64,000 bases of DNA from Thiobacillus sp. 63-78. Lineage in GTDB: Bacteria > Pseudomonadota > Gammaproteobacteria > Burkholderiales > Thiobacillaceae. How positions within the stretch are numbered: the stretch's first letter is position 1; each line of letters opens with the position of its first letter. The stretch is taken from the NCBI GenBank assembly GCA_001899765.1, contig MKWM01000034.1:1-64000 (forward strand), in the 5' to 3' direction. Positions 36,931 through 46,084 of this stretch are shown here, piece by piece. The notes beneath the pieces were generated by a model. That model saw nothing but the letters and a program-made list of their open reading frames with translations. It was not told where the DNA came from and made no database searches. A program made the translations under genes and the position numbers.

Positions 36931-38429
36931 GGCCGGACCTCGCGGAAGCGCAGACTGAGGCCGAAACGCGCGGCGGGCGCGTCGCTTGCCTCGGCATTGA
37001 GCGTCTTGCCGGACAGGGTGCTGCTGGAGTCGGCATTCACGGGGCTGCTGCGCAGGGTCACGGCCTGCACGCCCGGCATCGCCTGCAGCGTATGCATGAA
37101 ATCCTCGATGTGCTGCATGGCGACCCGGTAATTGCCGTCGAAGGGGCTCAGCCCGGCATCGAGGCTGACTTGTATCTCGCCGTCCGCCGCCAGGGTCTCG
37201 TCGGTCCAGCTCAGACTGTCCAGTGCAATGCCGGGCATGGCCAGCAGGCTTTGCCCGACCGTCGCGAGGAGGGCGGCCGTATCGGTCTGCGTTTGATCGA
37301 GCCGGCGCGCCAGTTTGACCGTCTGGACAATCTGCTCGGGAGGCATGGCCTGGGTGGGGAACGTCCGGACAATGGTCTGGTAGCGGGCATCGAGTTGCTG
37401 ATATTGCCAGGTCAGCAGGCGTGTCCGCTCGTCCAGATCCCGGGCATGCAGCCAGTACGCCGCCGTGACACCCAGACCCAGCAAGGCGAGGATGCCGGCC
37501 GCTGCATGCAGGCCACGACGCCAGCGGAATTCGCTGTGATGCTGCAGCAATTCGGGCGGTGCCAGATTGAGCTTCAGCGACTCACCCGCGATGGCGGCCA
37601 GCGGCGCGACTTCCGGCGTGGCGGCGAGGAAGTCGTCGGGGATGCGCAGCGCGCGCGCGAGGCTGGGCATGTCGATCCGTCGGGTGCTGAACGCCGGGTC
37701 TGCATTCAACTGTGCCTGCGCGCTGTCGAGCTGGCCGCTGGGATCGAGCAGCAGGACATGCAGCCGGGCTTCGCGCGGCAGGATGCGCTGTCCGCTGAGA
37801 TAAAGCTGCGTCTTCGCGATTTCGTCCGCTGCGTTGATGGGGAGCGGGGCAGGCACGTCGCCGCCGATCAGACGCGAAAACCGCAACAGGCCGTTGTGAT
37901 AGTAGGAGAGCCGCAGGCTGTTGTTGAGGCGGCATGCCAGCAAGGTATGCGCCGACTGTTCGCGCAGTTTTTCCAGCAAATGCTGGCAGGCCATCGCCAG
38001 CGGCGTGATGCCCGCCAGCGGCACGCGTTCACGGTGCAGCACGCTGAGCCAGGGCGTCAGCCACTCGGCGTCGGGCAGCGCCGCCAGCAGATAGCGGTCG
38101 TCGCGGCGCCCGGTCGTTTCGCGCGCCTGGCGCCACGCGCCGGTGAAGCGCGTGTTGCGGAAGACCTGCCTGAGCTTGCGTGCCAGCATTTCGTCGCGCG
38201 CGCGTCCCTGCACATGCGGCAGCACCTCGCTGCGATAGTCCTCGTCGACCGTGTCGACCACCAGCAGCATGGGCAGGTGCGTATGCCTGACGATGATGGA
38301 GCGAAACGCCGCCAGCCCTGACGCATCGGCAGGAAACTCGCCCAGCCAGTGCATGCGCCCCGGGCGCCAGTCGAGTACGCCGATCTGGCGCGGCGTGGCG
38401 AGCAGGATGAGACGGTGGTCGAGGATCAT
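36927..38429 (-). CDS. mshI: MshI-like pilus assembly protein (PilM/PilN-type fusion)
   Basis: In this 500-aa protein an N-terminal PilM/GspL-like actin-fold part (about 1-290) is followed by a membrane helix (about 312-332, GILALLGLGVTAAYWL) and a PilN-like periplasmic part with a coiled coil and ferredoxin-like fold. It is a scaffold linking the cytoplasmic ATPase to the periplasmic parts. The length matches MshI. A repeat element (38446-38570) separates it from mshG. Confidence 0.82.
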
Positions 38430-38445
38430 TGCTGGGGAAAACCAT

Positions 38446-38570
38446 TAACCACAGAGGCACAGAGACACAGAGAAGAAACGAGGCATTGCGGCCTGGTCTG
38501 CCCAGCCTCGGGCGACAGGTTACAAGAGGGTTTCTCTGTGCCTCTGTGCCTCTGTGGTGAGGGGTTGTAA
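38446..38570. repeat. CCACAGAGGCACAG inverted-repeat element, copy 3
   Basis: AACCACAGAGGCACAGAGAC at the left and CTCTGTGCCTCTGTGGTGAG at the right are inverted ends of a roughly 125-bp element that fills the gap between mshG and mshI. The middle (about 75 bp) is unlike that of the other copies. Confidence 0.88.
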
Positions 38571-38571
38571 T

Positions 38572-39777
38572 TCATAGCGGCAAATTCCCGATCAGGTCGT
38601 AAATCGGCAGCAGCACCGACACCAGGATGCCGCCGAGCAGCAGGCCGAGAATGGCGGTGAGCAGCGGCTCCAGAACCCGCAGGCCGTTTTCGATCGAGTC
38701 GAGCACTTCACGGTTGTAGAAGAACGTCACGTTGTCCAGCGCCTCGTCGAGCGCGCCGGTGCTTTCGCCCACGCGCAGCATGCGGATCACCAGCGGTGGA
38801 AACAGCGCCAGCGACTGGAAGCTTTCCGACAACCCGCGCCCGTCGGCAATCTGCTGCGCGGCGCGGCGGATGCCGCCGGCGATCACCCGGTTGCCGGCCA
38901 CCATTTCGCCCGCGCGCAATGCGTCGAGCACCGTCACCCCCGAGCGGTACATCATCGCCAGCGTGTTGGTGAAGCGCGACAGCACGATCTTCTGCACGAT
39001 CGGTCCGATGACGGGCAGCCGCAACTGGATGCGGTCCCACCATTCGCGCCCGGCTTCGCTTCCCTTCACCCAGAGCGGCAGCCCGATGCCGAGTAGCAGC
39101 GCGAGCGCCAGGCCGATCAGCCAGTACGTGCGCAGCGCGCTCGATACCGCCATCAGGATCAGCGTCGGCAGCGGCAGCGCCACGCCCATGGTCTTGACCA
39201 GGCCCAGCACCTGCGGCACCAGATAGATCAGCAGAAAGAGGATGGCCGCCCCGACGACGACCAGGACCATCGCGGGATAGATCATCAGGCGCTTGGCCTT
39301 GGCGGCAACCTCCTCCTGCCATTTGAGCGACTCGGCCAGCCGTTCGAATACCGTGTCCAGCAGGCCGGTCTGCTCGCCCGCCTTGACGCTGTGCACGAAC
39401 ACGGCGCCGAATACCGCCGGGTGCGCCGCCAGCGCCTGCGACAGCACCTTGCCGCCTTCCAGGTCTTCCAGCAGCGCGGTCAGCACATCGCGGAATCCAC
39501 GTTTCTCCATGGTGTCGCGCAGATCGCGCAGCCCTTCGAGCAGCGGAATCCCGGCGCGGGTGATGTAGCGCATGTGGATGCAGAACGTCACCAGATCGCG
39601 CCGTGTCACGCGTTCGCGGCCGGTCGGGGCGTATTGGCGCGACAGCTCGACCAGTGTGACGAGGTCGAGCCCCATGCGTTTCAGCCGCAGTTCGAGATCG
39701 ACGTCGTTGACGGCCGACAGCGTGCCGCGGACGGTGCGGCCGGTCTGGTCGATGGCGCGGTAGTCGAAGAAGGGCAT
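38572..39777 (-). CDS. mshG: Type II secretion/type IV pilus platform protein (MshG, GspF family)
   Basis: This 401-aa inner-membrane protein has two GspF domains (about 68-190 and 272-394). Membrane helices lie at about 168-190, 208-230 and 372-396 (LTAILGLLLGGILVSVLLPI). It turns the work of the assembly ATPase into pilin extraction. The N-terminal FFDYRAIDQTGRTVRGTL is typical. It follows mshE after a short repeat cluster. Confidence 0.92.
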   Translation of the reverse strand: MPFFDYRAIDQTGRTVRGTLSAVNDVDLELRLKRMGLDLVTLVELSRQYAPTGRERVTRRDLVTFCIHMRYITRAGIPLLEGLRDLRDTMEKRGFRDVLTALLEDLEGGKVLSQALAAHPAVFGAVFVHSVKAGEQTGLLDTVFERLAESLKWQEEVAAKAKRLMIYPAMVLVVVGAAILFLLIYLVPQVLGLVKTMGVALPLPTLILMAVSSALRTYWLIGLALALLLGIGLPLWVKGSEAGREWWDRIQLRLPVIGPIVQKIVLSRFTNTLAMMYRSGVTVLDALRAGEMVAGNRVIAGGIRRAAQQIADGRGLSESFQSLALFPPLVIRMLRVGESTGALDEALDNVTFFYNREVLDSIENGLRVLEPLLTAILGLLLGGILVSVLLPIYDLIGNLPL

Positions 39778-39780
39778 GGG

Positions 39781-39895
39781 GGTCAGGGGTCAGGGATCGG
39801 GGATCAGGGATCAGGGATCAGGGATCGGATTTACGCCGCGCAGCGGCACAGGGACTGATTTCTGATCCCTGATTTCTGATTCCTGAAACCCGCCC
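39781..39895. repeat. GGGATCAGG-type short repeat cluster between mshE and mshG
   Basis: Several GGGATCAGG and near-copies occur in a row at 39781-39828, and an inverted group (CTGATCCCTGATTTCTGATT type) lies at 39856-39888. Together they can fold back. The mshE stop codon falls inside the cluster, so the last 20 or so residues of MshE are repeat-encoded. A related pair lies at 6654-6740. Confidence 0.75.
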
Positions 39896-41581
39896 CGTCA
39901 AATCCACCACCCGTGACACCTCCGACAGCGACGTCACGCCATCCAGCACGCGCTTGACGCCATCTTCGGCCAGCGGGTGATAGCCATGCTCGAATGCGGC
40001 GCGTCGGACTTCGTGCAGCGGCGCATGGTTGGCGACGAGTTCGTCCAGCGTCGGGTCCATCCGCAGCAGCTCGATCAGCGCCAGCCGGCCTTTGTAGCCC
40101 TTGTTGCTGCAGCGCGGGCAGCCGACGGGTCGATAGATCTGCGGCGGCTGGGCGGGATCGACGCCGAGGATGCGCGCCTCGTCCGCGTCCGGCGTATAGG
40201 CTTCCCGGCAGTGCGAACACAGCTTGCGCACCAGGCGCTGGGCGATGACGCCGATGATATTGCCCGACAGGATGCCGGGCTGGATGCCGATGTCCATCAG
40301 GCGCGGGAACACGCCGAGGGCGGAGTTGGTGTGCAGGGTGGTGAACACCTGGTGGCCGGTCATGGCGGCGCGGAAGGCCATTTCGGCGGTGTCCTTGTCG
40401 CGGATTTCGCCGACCAGGATGATGTCCGGGTCCTGCCGCATGATCGAGCGGATGCCGTTGGCGAAATCGAGCTTGAGCGTTTCGTTGACCGAGCTCTGAC
40501 GCATCAGGGTGACCGGGTATTCGACTGGATCCTCCAGCGTCATGATGTTGACGGTCTCGTTGTTGAGATGCGAGAGCATCGAGTACAGCGTGGTGGTTTT
40601 CCCTGAACCCGTGGGACCGGTGACGACCAGGATGCCTTCGGGGCGCGCCATCATCAGCTGCAGTTCGCGCAGCGCGTCGGGTGTGAAGCCCATGTAATCC
40701 AGCGGCATGATGGATTTCTCGCGGTCGAGGATGCGCAGCACCACGTTCTCGCCGTGGATGCCGGGCTGACTGGAGACGCGAAAATCGATCGGGCGGCCGT
40801 TCAGCGTCAAGGACATGCGGCCGTCCTGCGGCGCGCGCGTCTCCGCGATGTTCATGCCGGAGAGCACTTTCAGCCGCACCAGGATGCCGGGCCAGTAGGT
40901 CTTGTGCAGGCTGCGGATCTGTTCCAGCACGCCGTCGATGCGGTAGCGGATGCGCAGGAAGGCGTGCTCGGGCTCGAAGTGGATGTCGGAGGATTCGCGT
41001 TTCACCGCATCGGTCAGCAGTGCGCCGACCAGCCGCACCACGGGCTGGGTGTACTCCTCGGTGTCGGGGTTGAGGCTGGCGTAATCGACCTCGCCGGTCT
41101 CGATCTCGCGCAGGATGCCGTCGAGCGAGAGGTCGAAGCCGTAGAACTTGTCGATGCATTCGAGCAGCTGCGCTTCGGCCGCCAGCAGGGTATCGATTTC
41201 GATCTGGCCGCCGAGCGAGGCTTTCAACTGGTCGAGTGCGACGACGTTGAACATGTCGGTGGTCGCCAGCGTCAGCACGTTGCGCGCGGCGTCGTGGGCG
41301 ATCGGCAGCAGATGATGGCGGCGCGCGAATTCCTCCGGCACCAGTTGCAGCGCCTCGGGGTCGGCCACCACCTGGGTAAGGTCGATGCCCTGGCTGCCGA
41401 GCGCGTTGGCGAGCTGGTCGCGCAGCACGGCCTCGGTGATGAAACCGAGCGCGACCAGCTGGCGGCCGATCGGCAGGCCGGTGGATTTTTGCTCCTTGAG
41501 ACCGATGCGCAACTGGTCGAGCGTAATCAGACCCTGGGTGACCAGGGTTTCGCCCATGCGGAGTTTCTTGCGGCGCTCCAT
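39818..41581 (-). CDS. mshE: Type IV pilus assembly ATPase (MshE, GspE/PilB family)
   Basis: This 587-aa hexameric ATPase drives pilus extension. An N-terminal MshEN/T2SSE_N domain (about 1-150; MshE N-domains bind c-di-GMP) precedes the motor. The motor has Walker A GPTGSGKTTTLYS (about 324-336), an Asp box, Walker B IILVGEIRDKDTAE and a tetracysteine zinc site (CSHC, then CPRC). ATG 41581 gives MERRKKLRMGETL. The C-terminal tail after DLTGRV comes from a short repeat cluster and looks acquired. Confidence 0.92.
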   Translation of the reverse strand: MERRKKLRMGETLVTQGLITLDQLRIGLKEQKSTGLPIGRQLVALGFITEAVLRDQLANALGSQGIDLTQVVADPEALQLVPEEFARRHHLLPIAHDAARNVLTLATTDMFNVVALDQLKASLGGQIEIDTLLAAEAQLLECIDKFYGFDLSLDGILREIETGEVDYASLNPDTEEYTQPVVRLVGALLTDAVKRESSDIHFEPEHAFLRIRYRIDGVLEQIRSLHKTYWPGILVRLKVLSGMNIAETRAPQDGRMSLTLNGRPIDFRVSSQPGIHGENVVLRILDREKSIMPLDYMGFTPDALRELQLMMARPEGILVVTGPTGSGKTTTLYSMLSHLNNETVNIMTLEDPVEYPVTLMRQSSVNETLKLDFANGIRSIMRQDPDIILVGEIRDKDTAEMAFRAAMTGHQVFTTLHTNSALGVFPRLMDIGIQPGILSGNIIGVIAQRLVRKLCSHCREAYTPDADEARILGVDPAQPPQIYRPVGCPRCSNKGYKGRLALIELLRMDPTLDELVANHAPLHEVRRAAFEHGYHPLAEDGVKRVLDGVTSLSEVSRVVDLTGRVSGIRNQGSEISPCAAARRKSDP

Positions 41582-41589
41582 GCTTAAAA

Positions 41590-41712
41590 ACCCTTGACCA
41601 CAGAGGCACAGAGGCACGGAGAAAACCCTGACCCGGGTGGTTTCCTCTGTGTCCCAAGGGATACCGTCCCTGCGGGACATCTCTCTGTGTCTCGGTGGTG
41701 AGTGGTTTTCAT
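41590..41712. repeat. CCACAGAGGCACAG inverted-repeat element, copy 2
   Basis: GACCACAGAGGCACAGAGGC at the left and CTCTGTGTCTCGGTGGTGAG at the right flank a middle containing CCCAAGGGATACCGTCCCTG, as in copy 4. It fills the mshN-mshE gap; its right end touches the mshN stop. Confidence 0.88.
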
Positions 41713-42830
41713 CGCACTGTTTTAAGTTGCCGCACGCGTGTTTCGGCCTGGGCCCTGTCATATTGGTGCACACCGCCGGTGGCCAGTGCTTTCTCGTAAT
41801 ACGTCAGCGCGCTTGGATACTGATGCAGCTGGTCGAGACTGACCGCCAGGTTGAAGGCGTAATCGGCATTGTCGGGGGCGCCCCGATAGGCCTCGAAGTA
41901 GGCCGGCTGGGCATCGTCCCAGCGCCCCTGCCCGGCGTAGAGATTGCCGAGCGTCTGGTAGAGCTGCGGACTGGGGCTGCGTTCGAGCAGCATCTTCAAC
42001 TGGCTTTCGGAAGCCTGGCTGTCGGGGTTGCCCGGCCGATCAAGCAAGGCGCCCTGAGCGGCGGCATTGCGGGGATCGAGATCAAGCACTTCGCGATACA
42101 GGCGCCGAGCGTCCGTATCGCGGTTTTGTGCGCTGGCGATGGCTGCGAGCCCCAGCAGCGCATCCACTGAACGCCTGTGCGCGTTGGCCTGGATGTACAA
42201 CTGTTGTGCCTCCGTCAGCGCCCCGCGTTGGTAGGCGGCATAGGCCTGGATGAGCAGGTTCGTCTGGGCATCGGGCTGGAACTGGAGCGCGGGCGGTGTC
42301 GCCGCAGCCGGCTGCACGCTGGATGCGCGCGGGGCGGCGTGCCGTGAAGGGGCAACCGGGAGGGCGGGTTTGGCGGATAAGGAGCGGGCGGCCGCGGCGG
42401 GCCCGGGGGGACGCATGGGTACGGTCGGCGATGCGGCCGGCAGCGGTTGCGGCGGAGACGGAGCGGCCACGATGGGCGCCGCGACGTGGGGGGTAACGGG
42501 CAGCGGCGCTGCCGCGGGCGGTTGCAGGGCGAAATACAGATACAGCCCATAGCCGAGCGCGACGAGGACGGCCAGCAAGGCGGTGAGCGGCACCAGCGAA
42601 AGCTGCGGCCAGCGCCGCCGCGCCGCCGGCCGCACGCCTGCCGCGGGCTCGCTGTTGCCGAACAGCAGGCCGGGCGGCTCAACCCATTCGCGCGTCTTCG
42701 CCGTGCCGGGAAGGACCGGCTCCAGTTCGAGATCGCCCTCGATCCGCTTGTCGGGGTCGGATTTACCCGAGGCCAGCCGCCCCGGATGGGCGGCTTCAGC
42801 CTGTTTCAGCGCTTTGAGCAGCAGGCTCAA
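41709..42830 (-). CDS. mshN: MshN-like TPR protein
   Basis: This 373-aa protein has a short cytoplasmic start (SLLLKALKQAEAAH), one membrane helix (about 80-100, LTALLAVLVALGYGLYLYFA), a long Pro/Ala linker and a periplasmic TPR domain (about 190-373; YQTLGNLYAGQGRWDDAQPA, YAFNLAVSLDQLHQYPSALT). The start is TTG at 42830, overlapping the secretin stop as TTGA; no ATG lies nearby in frame. It is in the mshN position after the secretin. Confidence 0.8.
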   Translation of the reverse strand: MSLLLKALKQAEAAHPGRLASGKSDPDKRIEGDLELEPVLPGTAKTREWVEPPGLLFGNSEPAAGVRPAARRRWPQLSLVPLTALLAVLVALGYGLYLYFALQPPAAAPLPVTPHVAAPIVAAPSPPQPLPAASPTVPMRPPGPAAAARSLSAKPALPVAPSRHAAPRASSVQPAAATPPALQFQPDAQTNLLIQAYAAYQRGALTEAQQLYIQANAHRRSVDALLGLAAIASAQNRDTDARRLYREVLDLDPRNAAAQGALLDRPGNPDSQASESQLKMLLERSPSPQLYQTLGNLYAGQGRWDDAQPAYFEAYRGAPDNADYAFNLAVSLDQLHQYPSALTYYEKALATGGVHQYDRAQAETRVRQLKTVR

Positions 42831-44599
42831 GGCTGGCTCCGCGCCCCGTCGGGAAGCAGCCGTTGAAACGGCTGCAGCGCCTCGCTGGACAGGGTGGGGT
42901 TGGACACCACGGTGGGCCGCAGGAAGATCACCAGTTCGGTCTGGCTGTTGAGGCGTTCGTGCTGGCCGAACAGGGCGCCGATGCCCTCCGGGCGCGACAG
43001 GCCGGGGATGCCGTCGCGCGCATTGTTGGTGTCGTCCTGGATCAGTCCGCCGAGCACGACGGTCTGACCGCTGCGCACCTGCAATAGCGATTCCATCTCG
43101 CGCACCTGGATGATGGGGATCTTGTTGGTGACGGAGGCGGGAAGGTTGGGATTCGGATCGGTCGCATCGCCCACCTTGCGCGAAATGGTGGGACGCACGG
43201 TCAGCGACACCATGCCATTTTCGTTGATTTGCGGCAAGACCGACATGACAATGCCTACCGGCACGGTATGGGCGGTGGTGGTGAACGTCGCAGGTTGCAC
43301 GATCCCGGAAGCAATCGCACCTTGTTGGGCCTGCACTGAAAAATACACCAGATTGTCGACGACCTTGAGCAGCGCGGTCTGGTTGTTCAACGCCATGAGC
43401 TTGGGGCTGGACAGCACCCGAGTCTTGCCGAACGATTCCAGCAGGTCGATGGCCGCGGTGAAGCCGTTGTGGCCGGTGTTGGTGTAGGTCGCCTGGATGA
43501 AGGGCGAGAGCGTGCCGGCCAGCGCGTTGGCGCCGCCGCCTGTGGACGTGGTGATCGACCAGCCGGTGGCACCCTGAATAGCTTTTGTCCAGTCGATGCC
43601 GGCGCGGTACTGGTCCTTGAGCGTAACCTCGACGATGGTCGCCTCGATCAGCACCTGACGTTGCGCGGACTGCATGACGCGGTCGAGATATTGCTGCACC
43701 AGTTCCTGCTGCCTGGCGGTGCCGAGGACGGTCACAGTGCCGGCGACCGGATTGACCGCCACGTCGTATTTGCCGTCGCCGGCCGGCTGGTTGGCGAACG
43801 CGGCGGTGAACAGGTTGGCGGCCCCCGCCCCGGCCTTGCTGGCCGCTTCGGCCTGCGACACCCGTTCGGCGCGCTCGGCTTTCTCGGCGTCCAGCCGCGC
43901 CGTGCGTTCCTCGCTGCTCTGGGTGACGGCACGCGTGCCGGCGAGCATGGTGCGGATGTTGTCGGCCAATACCGTCCACAGGTCGTTGTTCGATTGGCTG
44001 GCGACGGTGGTGGTGGAGGAATTCCCGGTGCTGGTCGAAGAGGACAGGTTGCCGGTTCCCGTGCCGATGCCGATGCCGCCGCCGGTACTGGCGATCTGCG
44101 CCGCCACGCCGACGCTGGAGGTCGTGTTGCGGGCGACATTGACGTAATTGACGGTATAGGTCTTGGCGTAGGGGGTGTCGGGCATGATCGACACCGTGCG
44201 GCCGTTCATCTCGTAGCGCAGGCCGGCCTGTCGGGCGATACGGTCGAGAATGGCGGGCAGCGGTTCCTGTACGGCATTGAGCGAGACATTTCCGGAGATG
44301 CCGGGATACAGGTCGATGTTGTACTGGGTGTCGCGCGCGATGGAGAACAGCAGATCCTTCACCGGCACGTCGTTGACGACGACGGTGTACGTCGGGACCG
44401 GCGCATTCAGCCTGGGCGGGGCCAGGGTGGGAACGGCCTTGACGGGCGCGGGCGGCACCCCGGCTGGCACGGCGGCCGGGCCGGGGCGGGTGATATGGTC
44501 GGGCGAGGTGTTGAACGCCCGCGGGGGAACGCAACCCGCCAGCACGAGACCGGACAGCGTCAGGCCCGTCAATACGGAACGTTTCAACACAGCATTCAT
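42827..44599 (-). CDS. mshL: Outer-membrane secretin MshL
   Basis: This 590-aa lipoprotein secretin forms the pilus exit pore. The signal ends LAGC (Cys22). An STN/N0 domain (about 80-130) and N1-like domain precede the C-terminal secretin domain with VLSSPKLMALNNQTALLKV, VPVGIVMSVLPQINENGMV and QTVVLGGLIQDD. A Ser/Thr/Gly-rich insert lies near 170-200. It lies 9 nt downstream of the mshM-like gene. Confidence 0.93.
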   Translation of the reverse strand: MNAVLKRSVLTGLTLSGLVLAGCVPPRAFNTSPDHITRPGPAAVPAGVPPAPVKAVPTLAPPRLNAPVPTYTVVVNDVPVKDLLFSIARDTQYNIDLYPGISGNVSLNAVQEPLPAILDRIARQAGLRYEMNGRTVSIMPDTPYAKTYTVNYVNVARNTTSSVGVAAQIASTGGGIGIGTGTGNLSSSTSTGNSSTTTVASQSNNDLWTVLADNIRTMLAGTRAVTQSSEERTARLDAEKAERAERVSQAEAASKAGAGAANLFTAAFANQPAGDGKYDVAVNPVAGTVTVLGTARQQELVQQYLDRVMQSAQRQVLIEATIVEVTLKDQYRAGIDWTKAIQGATGWSITTSTGGGANALAGTLSPFIQATYTNTGHNGFTAAIDLLESFGKTRVLSSPKLMALNNQTALLKVVDNLVYFSVQAQQGAIASGIVQPATFTTTAHTVPVGIVMSVLPQINENGMVSLTVRPTISRKVGDATDPNPNLPASVTNKIPIIQVREMESLLQVRSGQTVVLGGLIQDDTNNARDGIPGLSRPEGIGALFGQHERLNSQTELVIFLRPTVVSNPTLSSEALQPFQRLLPDGARSQP

Positions 44600-44608
44600 C
44601 GCGAGCTT

Positions 44609-45919
44609 TTATCCCGTTGGCAACACTACGCTGCGCATTTTGCCGACCGTGCGCGGAAACGGCACGCCTGTCGATGCGGCGGGCAAGGCGCGCATGGCCG
44701 CCAGGGCGGTCTCCCGGTCGGGAAATTCACCCACCAGAATCATCCAGGCGGGTGCGCCCTGGCTCAGGCCATGCAGCACCCGCACCGGTTGCGGCGTGAC
44801 GGCGTTCAAATCCCCCAATAATACGGCTGCCTGCGCCGCTTCTTTAGCCGACGCGACCTGGATCACATGGATGCCGGGCGCGGCGGTGGCAAGCCAGCGC
44901 TGGGTCTGCCGCGCCAGTTCGATCACGTGGCTGACCGCAATCGGGGCGGGCGGGCGCGGCGTCTCCGCCACCCGGGGCGGCGCGACGCTCGGCTGCGCCG
45001 CGGGCGTACGCGTCTGCCAGACAACGAACACAAGCAGGCCAAGCCCCGCGGCCAGGCCGGCACCCAGCCACCCCCAGCGCGGCAGACGCATGGGGCGTAC
45101 AGGGTGGGCAGAGGGCCGGATTTCAGCGTCGCCTGCCGCGGCGTCCAGATGCGCCGTGGTGAGCGTATGGGTCTGCGCGGCGTAGGCGGCGAGCAGGGTT
45201 TTGTCGGCCAGTACGTTGATGCGGCGCGACAGGCCGCCGGACAGGCGCGTCAACTGCGCGATCAGGGCCGGTGAAAACAGGTCGGGCCCGCGATAGCCGG
45301 CGACTGCGAGCCGCGCCCGCAGATATTCGGCGACCTCGGGTTCAGTCAGCGGAGACAGGTTCAGGCTGAGCGTGATGCGGTCCTTCAGTTGGCGGATACG
45401 TGGATCGGCCAGCTGGGCGTCGAGTTCGGGCTGGCCGAACAGGATGATCTGCAGCAGCTTGTCGGTGGCGGTTTCCAGATTGGTCAGCAGCCGCAGAAAC
45501 TCCAGATTGTCGAGCGCGATGCCTTGCGCCTCCTCGACGAACACCACCACGCGCCGCCCTGCTTCATGGCGGGCGAGCAACGCGGCATTGAGCTGAGCCA
45601 GCCGGGCCTGCCGGCTGTCTGCGGCGACGTCGAGTCCCAGGTCGGAGAGGATCGCCGCCAGCATGTCATCGGGCGACAGGGTGGGGTTGCCGAGATAGAC
45701 GCTGTCGATCGTGCCGGGAAGCTGCGCCGCCAGCTTGCGGCACAGCATGGTCTTGCCGCTGCCGACTTCGCCCACCACCTTGATGATGCCTTCACCCTGA
45801 TGGATGGCGTACAGCAGGGCGGCGAGCATTTCCCCCCGCTGGCCGCCGGCATACCAGTACTCGGTATTCGGCGTGATGCGGAAAGGGGCTTCTTTCAGGC
45901 CGAAGTAGTCAAGGTACAC
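44609..45919 (-). CDS. mshM: ExeA/MshM-like AAA ATPase with C-terminal SPOR-like domain
   Basis: This protein has about 436 residues from GTG 45919 (YLDYFGLKEAPFRITPNTEY is the family's usual N-terminus). The AAA part has Walker A GEVGSGKT near residue 50 and VVFVEEAQGI near 125. A membrane helix (about 284-304) and a C-terminal SPOR-like domain (HVIQVASAKEAAQAAVLLGD) follow. ExeA/MshM proteins help place or assemble the secretin at the cell wall. The region just upstream is repeat copy 1, and neither this GTG nor the one at 45949 has a Shine-Dalgarno. Confidence 0.85.
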   Translation of the reverse strand: MYLDYFGLKEAPFRITPNTEYWYAGGQRGEMLAALLYAIHQGEGIIKVVGEVGSGKTMLCRKLAAQLPGTIDSVYLGNPTLSPDDMLAAILSDLGLDVAADSRQARLAQLNAALLARHEAGRRVVVFVEEAQGIALDNLEFLRLLTNLETATDKLLQIILFGQPELDAQLADPRIRQLKDRITLSLNLSPLTEPEVAEYLRARLAVAGYRGPDLFSPALIAQLTRLSGGLSRRINVLADKTLLAAYAAQTHTLTTAHLDAAAGDAEIRPSAHPVRPMRLPRWGWLGAGLAAGLGLLVFVVWQTRTPAAQPSVAPPRVAETPRPPAPIAVSHVIELARQTQRWLATAAPGIHVIQVASAKEAAQAAVLLGDLNAVTPQPVRVLHGLSQGAPAWMILVGEFPDRETALAAMRALPAASTGVPFPRTVGKMRSVVLPTG

Positions 45920-45943
45920 AGAGGCGGTTTGTCTTGAAAAATG

Positions 45944-46078
45944 AACCACAGAGACACGGAGGCACAGAGAAGATCGAGAAATATTTCCGTCTTACGTGCT
46001 TTTCCTGATTCATCCATTGGGTAGAAGCGGTCTGGCATCAACGTTCTTGTTTTTCTCCGTGTCTCTGTGGTGAGGAAT
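45944..46078. repeat. CCACAGAGGCACAG inverted-repeat element, copy 1
   Basis: AACCACAGAGACACGGAGGC at the left and CTCCGTGTCTCTGTGGTGAG at the right flank a unique, more AT-rich middle. It fills the gap between the sigma-54 activator gene and mshM, so any mshM start signals lie in or beside it. Confidence 0.88.
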
Positions 46079-46084
46079 CCAGGC

